The notes below the pieces were generated by a model. That model did not search any database, was not told where the DNA came from, and saw only the letters and a program-made list of their open reading frames with translations. From the NCBI RefSeq assembly GCF_024171995.1, contig NZ_JAMTCT010000013.1, positions 112,252-176,251 of the forward strand: a stretch of DNA of 64,000 nt, in the 5' to 3' direction. The position numbers and the translations under genes were made by a program. This document shows positions 17,980-26,731 of this stretch, one piece after another. Positions within the stretch are counted from its first letter, which is position 1. Every line of letters begins with the position of its first letter. Source of the stretch: Promicromonospora umidemergens (GTDB lineage: Bacteria > Actinomycetota > Actinomycetes > Actinomycetales > Cellulomonadaceae).

Positions 17980-19428
17980 TTAGGCGGTGAGGGTTCGGGC
18001 GAGGGCCAGTGACTGCTGTCCCCACAGGCGGCGGGTCTCGCACCCGGCCTGGATCGCGGCCTGCTCGACAGCAGCGACGTCGTGCTCGAGCGTGTCCAGA
18101 TCAGGGGCGCTGACCGTGACCAGGCCGGTGGCGCGCAGGACACCGTGTCCGGCGGCGAGCTCTGCTTCCTGGGTCAGGACGTCGTCGTACTCGGCGACCT
18201 GCGTGACATCCTCGATCTGGCCCACGCGAGCACGTTGAGCGGCCTCCGTGATGTGGCCTGTCTTCTTGCGCCGTAGGTCGCGGGCTGCTGCGTCGGCCCG
18301 CAGCGGCTCATACCGGAGGGTCATGGTGCGCTGCACGCCCGAGGTGAGCAGCAGCGGTGCGAGGAACCCGGGGTGGACAGCACTCTGCGGCCACTGGGAG
18401 ATCCACAGCACCGCGTGCCAGGACGAGTCCGACCGCAATGTGCCCCACGACTCGGTCACCGCCACCGGACCCGCCGTGGCCAGATCTCTGCCTGCGGTTC
18501 GGTGCTGCTCCAGGACCGGTGCGGCCGGCGGGTCGTAGGCGGTGCGCAGCCACACGGCCAACTCACCTGTACCGAACGGGGCAGACGGTGTCAGGTCCGC
18601 CGAGCGCAGCGCGGTCGTCAGCGTCTCGGCCTCTTGCCGCAGCACGGCAGCCGCTCCAGCCAAGCCGCCCCCCGCGGCCCGCACCGCACGGCCCGCGGCC
18701 TGCATGTCGAGCGCGAGGCTGATCGTGGTCTGATGGCGTTCGGCCGTCGGCCCGGCCCGCTCGATCAGCTCCCCGTAGATCCGGGAGGCGAACTCGTGGC
18801 CCCCCGCCTGGTGAGCGTGCCACCACTCGACCAAACCGGCCCCGGACCCGGGCAGGGTCCGCTGGGTGACCTGCACCGCCTTGATGCGCCCGGATCGGCA
18901 CACCGTGGCCAGAACACGCCCCCACCCGGCCACACGGCGGGCCTGGTCGGCCGGGTCGAGGAGCTCGAAGCCGGACGACGTCACCGGGATGGTCACGGTC
19001 AGCGTGCTCGCGTACGGGTCGTGGACCAGCGCCGCATCAGTAACCGGATCGACATACTGCCGCAAGGACGCGGCCCGACCGGGCAGTGCGAGCGTCCCGG
19101 CCGGACGCGGCTGATCGACCCGCACCCGGAAAATGAGCTGCCCGGTCGTCGACCGCCACGCCCACGCGACGCCGATCGGCAGCCAGTCGACCACGGCACG
19201 TCCGCCCACCGGCACGACAGCGACCACCACCCCGACCACTGTGAACGGCACCGCGAGCACGATCGTGGTCCCTCCGACGTAGAGGGCCACGATCAACGGC
19301 AGCACACCGGCCGTGATCGCTGCGAGCTGCGCCGCGGTCAGACCGAGCAACAACGCATGCCTCGCCAGCCGGGAGAACTTCACCGCCCTCAGCGCACTGT
19401 CCGACGACGTTGCCGGGGCGGTCATCAC
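17980..19428 (-). CDS. SCO6880-like conjugation protein (PrgI/VirB3 plus VirB4 N-terminal type)
   Basis: 482 residues. Two membrane helices (about 25-45 and 48-75) are followed by a soluble domain of about 400 residues without a Walker motif. This is the SCO6880 arrangement seen in actinobacterial conjugation systems, where a VirB3/PrgI-like membrane piece is joined to the N-terminal part of VirB4. The ATPase half is encoded separately at 12833-14317. The start overlaps the trbL stop (ATGA). The family was identified from architecture and position rather than by alignment. Confidence 0.75.
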   Translation of the reverse strand: MMTAPATSSDSALRAVKFSRLARHALLLGLTAAQLAAITAGVLPLIVALYVGGTTIVLAVPFTVVGVVVAVVPVGGRAVVDWLPIGVAWAWRSTTGQLIFRVRVDQPRPAGTLALPGRAASLRQYVDPVTDAALVHDPYASTLTVTIPVTSSGFELLDPADQARRVAGWGRVLATVCRSGRIKAVQVTQRTLPGSGAGLVEWWHAHQAGGHEFASRIYGELIERAGPTAERHQTTISLALDMQAAGRAVRAAGGGLAGAAAVLRQEAETLTTALRSADLTPSAPFGTGELAVWLRTAYDPPAAPVLEQHRTAGRDLATAGPVAVTESWGTLRSDSSWHAVLWISQWPQSAVHPGFLAPLLLTSGVQRTMTLRYEPLRADAAARDLRRKKTGHITEAAQRARVGQIEDVTQVAEYDDVLTQEAELAAGHGVLRATGLVTVSAPDLDTLEHDVAAVEQAAIQAGCETRRLWGQQSLALARTLTA

Positions 19429-20972
19429 TTCTGCCCCTTGCTGAGCACGGACGGCACCTCACGCACCGGTGGCGCGGCCGGCGGACCGGCGCTGGCCGGC
19501 GGACGAGCCTGGGCGGCACCACCCTGGGAACCTGCCGCGCCGGACGATGCCGCGGCGTCGGTCTGCTGCCCGGCGGCACCCGCTACAGCTGTACCCGCCT
19601 TGGGCCCAGCGGACACTGCGGCCTTGGCCAGCTGCGCACCGATCACCAGCGGAGCAGCCACCCCAGCTGCGGCCCCTGCACCCGCCGCACCTGCGGCGGC
19701 CGACCCACCGGAGGCACCTGCACCAGCCGAGACCACCTTCGGAGCCGCGGCCCCAGCAGCCGAACCACCGCTCGAGCCACTAGCCGCTGGCCCACCGGAC
19801 CCTGCACCCGCAGCGCCACCGCCCTGACCGCCACCTTGCCCGCCCGGCCGGCCGTCGGCGCCCAGCACCGTCTTGGCCTTGCGGCCCAAGAAGCCGCCCG
19901 CCGCAGCGCTTCCTGCGGTCATCGGCATGGGCCGGTTGAGCGCCGACTTTGCCTCCTGCTCCACGGACATCGCGTGGTACATGTCGATGCCCATGAACGC
20001 GACGGCCTTATAGGTCATGTAGGGCGCGAACCCAGCCACCAAGAGCAGGGTCACGCCGGCGAGCTTCTCCGACCACGTCGCCAGGTCCGCCGCAACCGGC
20101 GTCCCGGTGAAGGACACGGCCAAGAGAAAGACGACGACCAAGACCAACTTGGAAACGATCAGCGCCACAACGAACTGCGCCCATTTGGAGACCCACCCGC
20201 GGGTCGCGTCCCACGACGCCCCCGCCAGCGCCAGAGGCGCGAGCGCGATCGCAACCAGCAACAGCGCCTTGCGCACCAGCAGCGAGAACCACACGATCAG
20301 GACGGCCGCAGCAGACAGGGCGGCGAGGAACAACGACAGCAGCGCCCCGGGCAGGGGCGCCAGGGCCGATCCTGCGGTGGCCGCGACACCGACTGTGAGC
20401 AGCTGGGCGCCCATCGCCTCCATCGTCGTGCCGGACGCGCGGACGATCCCGAGGCAGACCTGGTCGGTGATCTCCAGCAACGTCGCCGTCAGCGTGACCA
20501 CGACGAACGAACCCAACACGCTCTTGGCCAGCCCGAACACAGCACGGACCAGCGCACCGGGCTCGCGGCGCAGCATCCCGGTGATCAGCTGCAGCAGGAA
20601 AAGACCCAGCATGAGGAAAACCGCGACACCGAACACGAGGTTGTAGACGCCCGTGAACTCACCGCGGGTGACGTCCACGAGGGTCGTGGTGGCCATCAGA
20701 TTCCACAGCTGGACGAGCAGGAACGAGGTCAGGGCGCCCACGCCGTCCGCGAGGGTGGTGAGCAGGTCGACGAAGACGGCGCCGATCTGAGTGGTGGCCT
20801 CTTCGGCGGCTTGCTGGCACACGCCGGCGGTGACCGGGTTGGAGCACAGTCCCATCGGGCTTGTAGGGAGTCCGTCGAGTTGTCCCTTGGGCGGTGTAGT
20901 TGTCACCCAGGAGCTGGCCGGTAGGCCGCTGGTGGCCCAGTTCTGGTAGGCCTGGTGCAGCAGAGCGTGCAT
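19425..20972 (-). CDS. trbL: TrbL/VirB6-like channel membrane protein
   Basis: 515 residues from the ATG at 20972. It has about six membrane helices (roughly 110-130, 150-168, 208-232, 234-252, 264-287, 305-325) and an Ala/Gly-rich tail (about 350-515). This matches the TrbL/VirB6 class that forms the inner-membrane part of the conjugation channel. The upstream region was replaced by a transposon insertion. The repeat GTTCCCT (20984-20990; AGGGAAC on the coding strand) is part of its ribosome-binding region and is also one copy of the target duplication. A longer upstream reading frame overlaps tniQ and is rejected. Confidence 0.82.
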   Translation of the reverse strand: MHALLHQAYQNWATSGLPASSWVTTTPPKGQLDGLPTSPMGLCSNPVTAGVCQQAAEEATTQIGAVFVDLLTTLADGVGALTSFLLVQLWNLMATTTLVDVTRGEFTGVYNLVFGVAVFLMLGLFLLQLITGMLRREPGALVRAVFGLAKSVLGSFVVVTLTATLLEITDQVCLGIVRASGTTMEAMGAQLLTVGVAATAGSALAPLPGALLSLFLAALSAAAVLIVWFSLLVRKALLLVAIALAPLALAGASWDATRGWVSKWAQFVVALIVSKLVLVVVFLLAVSFTGTPVAADLATWSEKLAGVTLLLVAGFAPYMTYKAVAFMGIDMYHAMSVEQEAKSALNRPMPMTAGSAAAGGFLGRKAKTVLGADGRPGGQGGGQGGGAAGAGSGGPAASGSSGGSAAGAAAPKVVSAGAGASGGSAAAGAAGAGAAAGVAAPLVIGAQLAKAAVSAGPKAGTAVAGAAGQQTDAAASSGAAGSQGGAAQARPPASAGPPAAPPVREVPSVLSKGQK

Positions 20973-20983
20973 CGAAGTTGTCC

Positions 20984-20990
20984 GTTCCCT
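20984..20990. repeat. Target-site duplication, left copy
   Basis: GTTCCCT, identical to 41890-41896. The two copies flank the Tn7-like element. Tn7-type insertions normally duplicate 5 bp; any five bases of this 7-mer could be the true duplication. Joining the flanks here restores a 25-bp gap between the pilin-like stop and the trbL start. Confidence 0.7.
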
Positions 20991-21022
20991 CGAACATGGG
21001 CGGTTCTTCTCACGTGGTCGGC
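20990..21022 (+). repeat. Left end of Tn7-like transposon
   Basis: TCGAACATGGGCGGTTC (20990-21006) is an imperfect inverted match to the right end TCGAAGATGTCGGTCC (complement of 41872-41887). A second GTCGG-type site lies at 21017-21021 inside the last codons of tniQ. The left end therefore appears short and overlaps the end of tniQ. Confidence 0.6.
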
Positions 21023-23412
21023 AGGATCGGTGAGATCCCGAGGTGTTCCTGGGCTTGGTGGCACAGGTCCTGTCCGAGAGGTGTGAGCGGTCCGACGGGG
21101 CGTGCTCCGGGGTACCGGTGGATGAGCGGTACCCCGACGACGTGTTCGAGGGTGGCCAGTTGGGCGTGCAGGTTCGCTGGGTTGCAGCCGAGGGCCTGGG
21201 CGGCCTGGTTGATGCTGGGCTGGTGGGCGAGAGTGACGAAGCGTTCGAGGCGTTGCCGGGTGCTCGTGCCGCGCAGTGCGTCGCGTAGCGGCTGCGGGAA
21301 CTGTGAGGGGTGGCGACCGCCTGTAGCGTCCCGGTCGATGTTGCTGTGTGAGTCGGTTCTCGTGCGGATCGGGATGTCGTGGGTGTGCGCGAAGGCTCGG
21401 AGCGTGAACAGGCTGCAGCCGATCTCGTCGGCGATGTCGGGCAGGCCGCGCCACCAGGTGAGGTATTCCTCGCGGAGCCAGTCGGGGTCGACGTGGAACG
21501 TCTTCTTGTCTGCACCGGTGGTGGTCACGCTGATGGCGCTCGGTGTGGACGGGAGGATGGTGTGCTGGGCGGGTATCGGGTGCGGGGGTCGGGGCAGCGG
21601 ATGACGGCGCAGGACTGCGCGCACGTGCTCGATCGAGAAGCCGAGGTCGGCCGCAACTGCCTGTACGGGCAGGCGGCGCTCGAGGATGGCGTCGTGGATC
21701 GCGGCCGGGTCGGTCTGGTCGGGGTCGGTGCCGGGCCAGTTCCTGGTGGTAGCCCAGCTCGTCGGTGGTTCCCAGGCGAGGGGCTCACCGGTGATCCGGG
21801 CGGAGTCCAGGAGCCGGCGGGCGTGGGCATGCAGTGCGTCGCGGACGTCGGTGGTCATGAGCGCGACGAAGGTTCGGTACTGGTCTCGTATGGCGCCCCG
21901 GCGTGTGAGCCGGTGCGGGGGCGGTGCGATGTAGAGGCTTCCGCCGGTGAGTAGCTCGTAGAGGTAGCGGCGAGCGTTGACGGTCAGCTGCCCGCGGCCG
22001 AGCCGGGGGTGGGCGATGCTGTTCCAGGTCTCGTCGTCGATCAGCTCGGCGCCTGTGGCCAGTCGGCGGCGCCGGGTGTAGTCGATCGGGGTGTCGTGGT
22101 CGTCGATGGCGAACGCGAGCTCGGTCAGGATCCGCAGTGCCGTGGTGCCGGTGGGCAGGTTAAGAAGGCGGACCATGTGGTGGGCTACGGTGGCCGCGTC
22201 GATCGCAGGGTTGACCAGCGCAATGATCTGAGGCTTGAGCTGTAGATCGCTGTGTGGGAGCAGTAGCGCGACCAGCGCCGCGGGGCCGAAGGTCGTGGCT
22301 TGTCGTGTGGTGCCTTGCCCGAGCCGGACCGCCCAGTTCACCCAGATCTGGTCCGGTAGTCGTGCCGCTCGCTCGATGGCGGGGTCGACCCGGTCGGCGG
22401 CTCGGTGCGGCAGCAGCTTGGGGGCAGGCAGGGTGATGGCGTGGCGGAGCTGGTCGATCGCTGTCATGGATCTGGAGCGGCCGTAGGCGATACGGGTGCG
22501 CAACGTCGGGCTGCCGGAGGCCCAGGTATGCGGGACCGCTTTGTGGACCAGGCGGCTCGGAGCGCGGGCCGCGACGAGGTCGATGAGCGGGTCGGCCGTC
22601 GCGTCGTGGTGGTCCAGGATGGTGGCCGCGGGGGTGAGGGTGTCGGCGCGCAGCATCGGCGCGGTCACCACGACCTGCTGCTTACCGGTCTTGCCTGCCA
22701 GGTCGGCGGCGATGTGGGCGGCGATCAAGCTGAGATCGCTCAGTGCGTCCAATGCGTCCTGCCGCGCGGCTGGCGTCCGGTCAGAGCCGCGGATCCCGGT
22801 CAGGAGATCATCGACGAATCCTTGCGCCGTCGCCGCGATGTCCGGGTCGCTGCAGCTGGGCGGATCGGTCGCCGCCAGGTCGTGCCCGCACCCGCAGCTG
22901 GTGCCGGTCACCGACAGCCCGGCGAGCAGGGACGTGTTGCCGGGCCACAGGTCTGGCCGGATCGGTGGGGCCGACGGCGGCTGCCCGCAGCCAGGACACC
23001 GGTCGGCCAGCAAGACGTCGTGGTTGTGGCAGAAGAACTGCAGCCGCAGCCGCCAGTTCGGTGACCAGTGCCCGTCTGCCAGGCACGCTGGGCAGAACCG
23101 GCTCGCCAGGCGGGGCGCCCACGCAGTGAAGGCGGTGTGCTGCGGCACGTGACTTTCGGCGTCGAACATGCCGCGCACGGCCTCGGTCGTCAGCCCGGTG
23201 GCTGCGCCGAGCGCGGCGATGGTGTGGTCGGTCGGGTCGGGGCGTCGCCAGCGTCCGCGCTGTAGCTCTCCGTGTGGGTCCGGCAGACTCAGGTCCTGGA
23301 TCAGCCGGAGGGTGGGGACGCCCAGGCGGGCGGCGTAGGTGTGCAGCCACGTCTCGAGTGCCTCTCCGGGCAGTGGGTCCAGAGTGAACGGCAGGGGCCC
23401 GGCCCTCATCAC
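21010..23412 (-). CDS. tniQ: TniQ/TnsD-like target selector with C-terminal LysR-type HTH
   Basis: 800 residues. The N-terminus has the TniQ opening (PLPGEALETWL, about 13-23) and a zinc-binding set C107-x2-C110, H129/H131, C139-x2-C142. The long middle resembles TnsD rather than short TniQ and includes an HTH-like stretch (LPDIADEIGCSLFTLRAFA). Residues about 719-790 match a LysR-type winged HTH: INQAAQALGCNPANLHAQL, then LEHVVGVPLIHR and PLTPLGQDL. TniQ proteins choose the target and recruit TnsC; the added HTH could read the attachment site. The start overlaps the tnsC stop (GTGATGA). The stop is 38 bp before trbL. Confidence 0.88.
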   Translation of the reverse strand: MMRAGPLPFTLDPLPGEALETWLHTYAARLGVPTLRLIQDLSLPDPHGELQRGRWRRPDPTDHTIAALGAATGLTTEAVRGMFDAESHVPQHTAFTAWAPRLASRFCPACLADGHWSPNWRLRLQFFCHNHDVLLADRCPGCGQPPSAPPIRPDLWPGNTSLLAGLSVTGTSCGCGHDLAATDPPSCSDPDIAATAQGFVDDLLTGIRGSDRTPAARQDALDALSDLSLIAAHIAADLAGKTGKQQVVVTAPMLRADTLTPAATILDHHDATADPLIDLVAARAPSRLVHKAVPHTWASGSPTLRTRIAYGRSRSMTAIDQLRHAITLPAPKLLPHRAADRVDPAIERAARLPDQIWVNWAVRLGQGTTRQATTFGPAALVALLLPHSDLQLKPQIIALVNPAIDAATVAHHMVRLLNLPTGTTALRILTELAFAIDDHDTPIDYTRRRRLATGAELIDDETWNSIAHPRLGRGQLTVNARRYLYELLTGGSLYIAPPPHRLTRRGAIRDQYRTFVALMTTDVRDALHAHARRLLDSARITGEPLAWEPPTSWATTRNWPGTDPDQTDPAAIHDAILERRLPVQAVAADLGFSIEHVRAVLRRHPLPRPPHPIPAQHTILPSTPSAISVTTTGADKKTFHVDPDWLREEYLTWWRGLPDIADEIGCSLFTLRAFAHTHDIPIRTRTDSHSNIDRDATGGRHPSQFPQPLRDALRGTSTRQRLERFVTLAHQPSINQAAQALGCNPANLHAQLATLEHVVGVPLIHRYPGARPVGPLTPLGQDLCHQAQEHLGISPILPTT

Positions 23413-24584
23413 AGGACGGGTTGTCGTGCGGGCTGCGGGGTCGGGGTCTGCGGCGGCGAGGACCGGGCGGTCAGCAGCCCGGCGTCGATCGCGGCGGCGA
23501 GGTGTTTTCGGGCGGTCTCCGCGGCCTGGTCGATGCGCACGGCGTCCAGCAGGTCGACCGTAAGCGTTTCGGAGCCGGTCTTGATCGCCCGGTAGCAGCC
23601 GCGGCCGATCAACGACATGAGCGAGGCGAAGTGCCCGCTGCTGCGTGCGAACAAGTAGTCCGACAGGTCCTGGCTGAGCATGCCGCGGTGGGCGTGGGCC
23701 AGGACGAGGTTGTGCTCGATCGCCAGCAGCAGCTGCCGCCAGGTGCGCCGCCCTTGTTCGGTGCTGATCTCGAACGTGTCCAGGTCCAGCACGGTCCAGC
23801 GGCGCGCGGTCTGGGAGAACGCGGCGTCCGCGCCGGTCAGGCCCTCCTCCAGCAGGCCGCGGGCGCGTAGCCCGACGCCGACGAACACGAACGTGACGGG
23901 GAAGGTATTAGCCAGCCACTTGAAGTGGTTGGCGACCTCGCGTCCGTCGCGGCGGTTCATGTCCAGGAAGTGCACGTCGTCCACGACGATCAGTCCGGTC
24001 TTGCAGGCCGCGATGGCCTCAGCGGCTCGGTGCGCGAGGTGCGCGGCGGTGCCGCGGTGTGCGCTGGGCAGCCCGTAGAACCGGCAGAGCATCGAGTTCA
24101 GGGACCGCATCGTCGTGTTCGACGTCAGCGGTAGGTAGGCGACCGGGACCCGCTGCCACGACCCGTCTGTGACGCGGGCGCGGGCCCCGTGCAGGTCGAT
24201 CTGGTCGCGGTGGAACCCCCTGGCGAACGCGACCGCGGCGGTCGTCTTGCCCAGACCGGGAAGCGCGTCCAGCACCGCAGCTGGCTTGACCTTGTCGCCG
24301 TCCTGCAGGTTGGAGCCCACGATCTCGTCCAGCCCGTCGAACACTGCGTCCAGTGCCGGGGTGCGGATCGGGCCGAGGTTCGCATGCCAGACCGTGCGAG
24401 CGTGGTTGTGCCGCCGCAGCTCGAGCGCGCTCATCGCGCCCATCTCCTCGACCAGACGAACCGGTGGCCTGGCTCGTGGCGCCGTATTCACCATGGCGAG
24501 CCAGCCGTCCTTGGTCGACAGATCCCAGTCCCGCTCCGGTTCCGCGGTCTCGCGTTCGGGTTCGGGTGCGCCGGCGCGACTCAC
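23409..24584 (-). CDS. tnsC: TnsC/TniB-like AAA+ ATPase regulator
   Basis: 391 residues with a GTG start overlapping the tnsB stop (GTGA). Walker A is ALPGLGKTT (107-115) and Walker B is LIVVDDVHFLD (198-208). The arrangement is that of TnsC/TniB: an N-terminal tail, AAA+ core, and helical C-terminus with an Arg-rich segment. In the family, TnsC links the target-selector TniQ to the TnsAB transposase and confers target immunity. The C-terminal tail is Pro/Arg-rich. Confidence 0.9.
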   Translation of the reverse strand: MSRAGAPEPERETAEPERDWDLSTKDGWLAMVNTAPRARPPVRLVEEMGAMSALELRRHNHARTVWHANLGPIRTPALDAVFDGLDEIVGSNLQDGDKVKPAAVLDALPGLGKTTAAVAFARGFHRDQIDLHGARARVTDGSWQRVPVAYLPLTSNTTMRSLNSMLCRFYGLPSAHRGTAAHLAHRAAEAIAACKTGLIVVDDVHFLDMNRRDGREVANHFKWLANTFPVTFVFVGVGLRARGLLEEGLTGADAAFSQTARRWTVLDLDTFEISTEQGRRTWRQLLLAIEHNLVLAHAHRGMLSQDLSDYLFARSSGHFASLMSLIGRGCYRAIKTGSETLTVDLLDAVRIDQAAETARKHLAAAIDAGLLTARSSPPQTPTPQPARQPVL

Positions 24585-26731
24585 GTGAGCATCTCGAACG
24601 CGTCGGCGTAGAACTCCTCATCGCCGACGTCCAGCTCGTCGTCGGTGTCGTCGTCGCCCGCGCCGCTCACAGGCTGTGCCGACCCGATGACCTCAGTGTC
24701 GGGGTCAGGGCCGGGATTGGTGATCATGCGGAGCGCGGGCAGGTTGGCGACCTGCGGATCGGGTCCCGTCGCGGCCAGACGGGCCTGGCGCTGCTGGCTC
24801 GCGCGGACCGCCATGCGCCGCTCGGTCGGATGCCTGACCAGCCCTGCGTCCCACCGCTCCAGCAGCTCGGCCAGCGCCATCCGGCTGTCCACGTGCCGGC
24901 CCGAGGACAGCGCGAGCCGGCGGGCGTAGGCCAGTGCCTCGGCCGAGAACGGTGCGGCATCCTCGGTGTGATGCTCCCAGATCAGGGTGTGCCAGGTGTG
25001 GTCCGCCGGGTCCTGGAAGTAGATTCGTGAGACGTCGTCGGTGTCGTAGCGCACCGGCCACTTCCCGGTGTGCGGGCCGGTGAACCCGCTGATGCGGTTG
25101 CGGTAGGGGGTCAACGCGGGCCCGTTGTAACGCAAGCCGCCCACCTCGATCCCGTAGTGCTGGATCGTGCGCCAGGCCACAGGCAGGAAATCGAACACCA
25201 GGTCCGTCCGGGCGGGGACTCGCAGCGTGCCGGTGCGGGTGGTGCCGTGGTCGAACATCTCGGCCGGGGACAGGTCCAGGCCGGGCACGTGCGGGTCGGC
25301 CAGCCCGCTGTGCGGGCGCTGGTGGTAGGTCCCGGCGACCCATTCGCGCAGGATCGACTCCAGCTCGTCGATGAAGAAGTAGGTGCAGCCTTCCGGATCG
25401 GCGCCGCGGGAGTACACGTCCGGGCCGGTGTAGCCGGGCAGCGCCTCCAGCAGCTGTTCGCGCACCGTCCGGAAGAACCGCTCGACCGCGGCCTTGTCCG
25501 TCGGGGTCAGCGGGCGCGCCGGCTGCACCGAGATCCCCAGTCGCGCGCATACCCCCAGCAGATGATTCGACAGATAAACCCTGCCGTGGTCGATCACGAC
25601 GGTCTCCGCTGCGACCCCCACCAACCCGCCGGCACCGGTGTCTGTGTCGTTGGTGTCGTCGCCACTGTCCGCGGCATCGTCCGTGGTCGGGACGACGACC
25701 AGGTCGGGCAGGCCTGCATAGGGCAGCAGGCCGCCGCCGGTGCGCGCCCGGGAGTCGGGGCGCAACGACTCGAACAGCACCAGCGCGGCATCCACCGACT
25801 TCGTCGACGACGGCGACAACCGCAGCCCCGTGATCGACCGGGAGTACAGATCCATCGCGATCGTCAGCTCGACCCGCACCCAGCGCAGCGTCACGGGCTC
25901 CATCGCGAACACGTCCAGTGGCGTGGTGTCCAGCAGCAGGTACTCGCCCGGTCGGGTCGGACGTAAGCGCCCGTAGACGCCACCCGGACGGGCCGCGATC
26001 GACCGTTTCCCCTTCGTGCTGCCGGTGAACGCGTTCGTGCCCCGGGCGATCTCGCCCAGCACTTTGTGGGCCTTGCGCCGCCCGGGCTCGGGCACCACAC
26101 CGGCACCGTGCTCGGCGGCCAGGCGCGCTGCCACCCGCGCCAGGACGAGGTTCTGGGTGGGCCGGGCCGCGTCGGTGTGCTCGGCAAGCACCGTCCGGCA
26201 CATCGCCAACCAGCGTTCGTCCACACCACGAAGCGGATCGCTCACCCGCAGGCTCCGCCGGTCGAGAAGACCCGCCGGACCGGCCTCGTTGAACGCCACC
26301 ACCCACCGCTCCAGGGTGCGCACGGACACGCCCAGTTCGGTCGCCTTCGCCGCGTACCGGTCGGCCAGTGGCAATCCCGGGTCGAACTGCTCGCGCGGTT
26401 CACCCTCGACCGCGGACTCCGCAGAGCCCGACGCGTAGCCGGTGAGCAGCTCACGGACCTGGGCCAGCCGCCCCTCCATCTGCGTCTGCTGTGCTGCGGT
26501 CAGGTTCTCCAGCACCGGCCCCAACGCCTCGATCGGCGTCGCGCCAGCGTCCTCGATCATGGTCGACTGATCGGCCAGCAGTGTCGCGGTGTGCATCAGA
26601 ACTGTCCGGCCATCTGGACCGCGAAGACGCAGCCGCTCGGCCTCTATCCCCAGCACCGTGAGCTTCTCACCACCGCTGGTCAGCCGGGACCCGATCGTGA
26701 TCGTCGCGGCCCGCGGCCCTCCCACGCTCAT
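24581..26731 (-). CDS. tnsB: TnsB/TniA-like DDE transposase
   Basis: 716 residues from the ATG at 26731, which overlaps the tnsA stop (ATGA). An N-terminal HTH (GVSVRTLERWV, about 134-144) is followed by the integrase core. The catalytic triad is visible as LLLD268, VVID381 and E417 in TDKAAVERFF; the last two are 36 apart, as expected for DD(35)E enzymes. The C-terminal Mu-type beta domain (YDTDDVSRIYF) follows. The enzyme cuts and joins the 3-prime transposon ends. Longer reading frames upstream overlap tnsA and are not used. Confidence 0.92.
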   Translation of the reverse strand: MSVGGPRAATITIGSRLTSGGEKLTVLGIEAERLRLRGPDGRTVLMHTATLLADQSTMIEDAGATPIEALGPVLENLTAAQQTQMEGRLAQVRELLTGYASGSAESAVEGEPREQFDPGLPLADRYAAKATELGVSVRTLERWVVAFNEAGPAGLLDRRSLRVSDPLRGVDERWLAMCRTVLAEHTDAARPTQNLVLARVAARLAAEHGAGVVPEPGRRKAHKVLGEIARGTNAFTGSTKGKRSIAARPGGVYGRLRPTRPGEYLLLDTTPLDVFAMEPVTLRWVRVELTIAMDLYSRSITGLRLSPSSTKSVDAALVLFESLRPDSRARTGGGLLPYAGLPDLVVVPTTDDAADSGDDTNDTDTGAGGLVGVAAETVVIDHGRVYLSNHLLGVCARLGISVQPARPLTPTDKAAVERFFRTVREQLLEALPGYTGPDVYSRGADPEGCTYFFIDELESILREWVAGTYHQRPHSGLADPHVPGLDLSPAEMFDHGTTRTGTLRVPARTDLVFDFLPVAWRTIQHYGIEVGGLRYNGPALTPYRNRISGFTGPHTGKWPVRYDTDDVSRIYFQDPADHTWHTLIWEHHTEDAAPFSAEALAYARRLALSSGRHVDSRMALAELLERWDAGLVRHPTERRMAVRASQQRQARLAATGPDPQVANLPALRMITNPGPDPDTEVIGSAQPVSGAGDDDTDDELDVGDEEFYADAFEMLT

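Noticed and set aside
20973..21515. N-terminal extension of TrbL
   Set aside because: It runs through the transposon end and tniQ in another frame. The ATG at 20972 fits the ancestral junction and ribosome-binding sequence.
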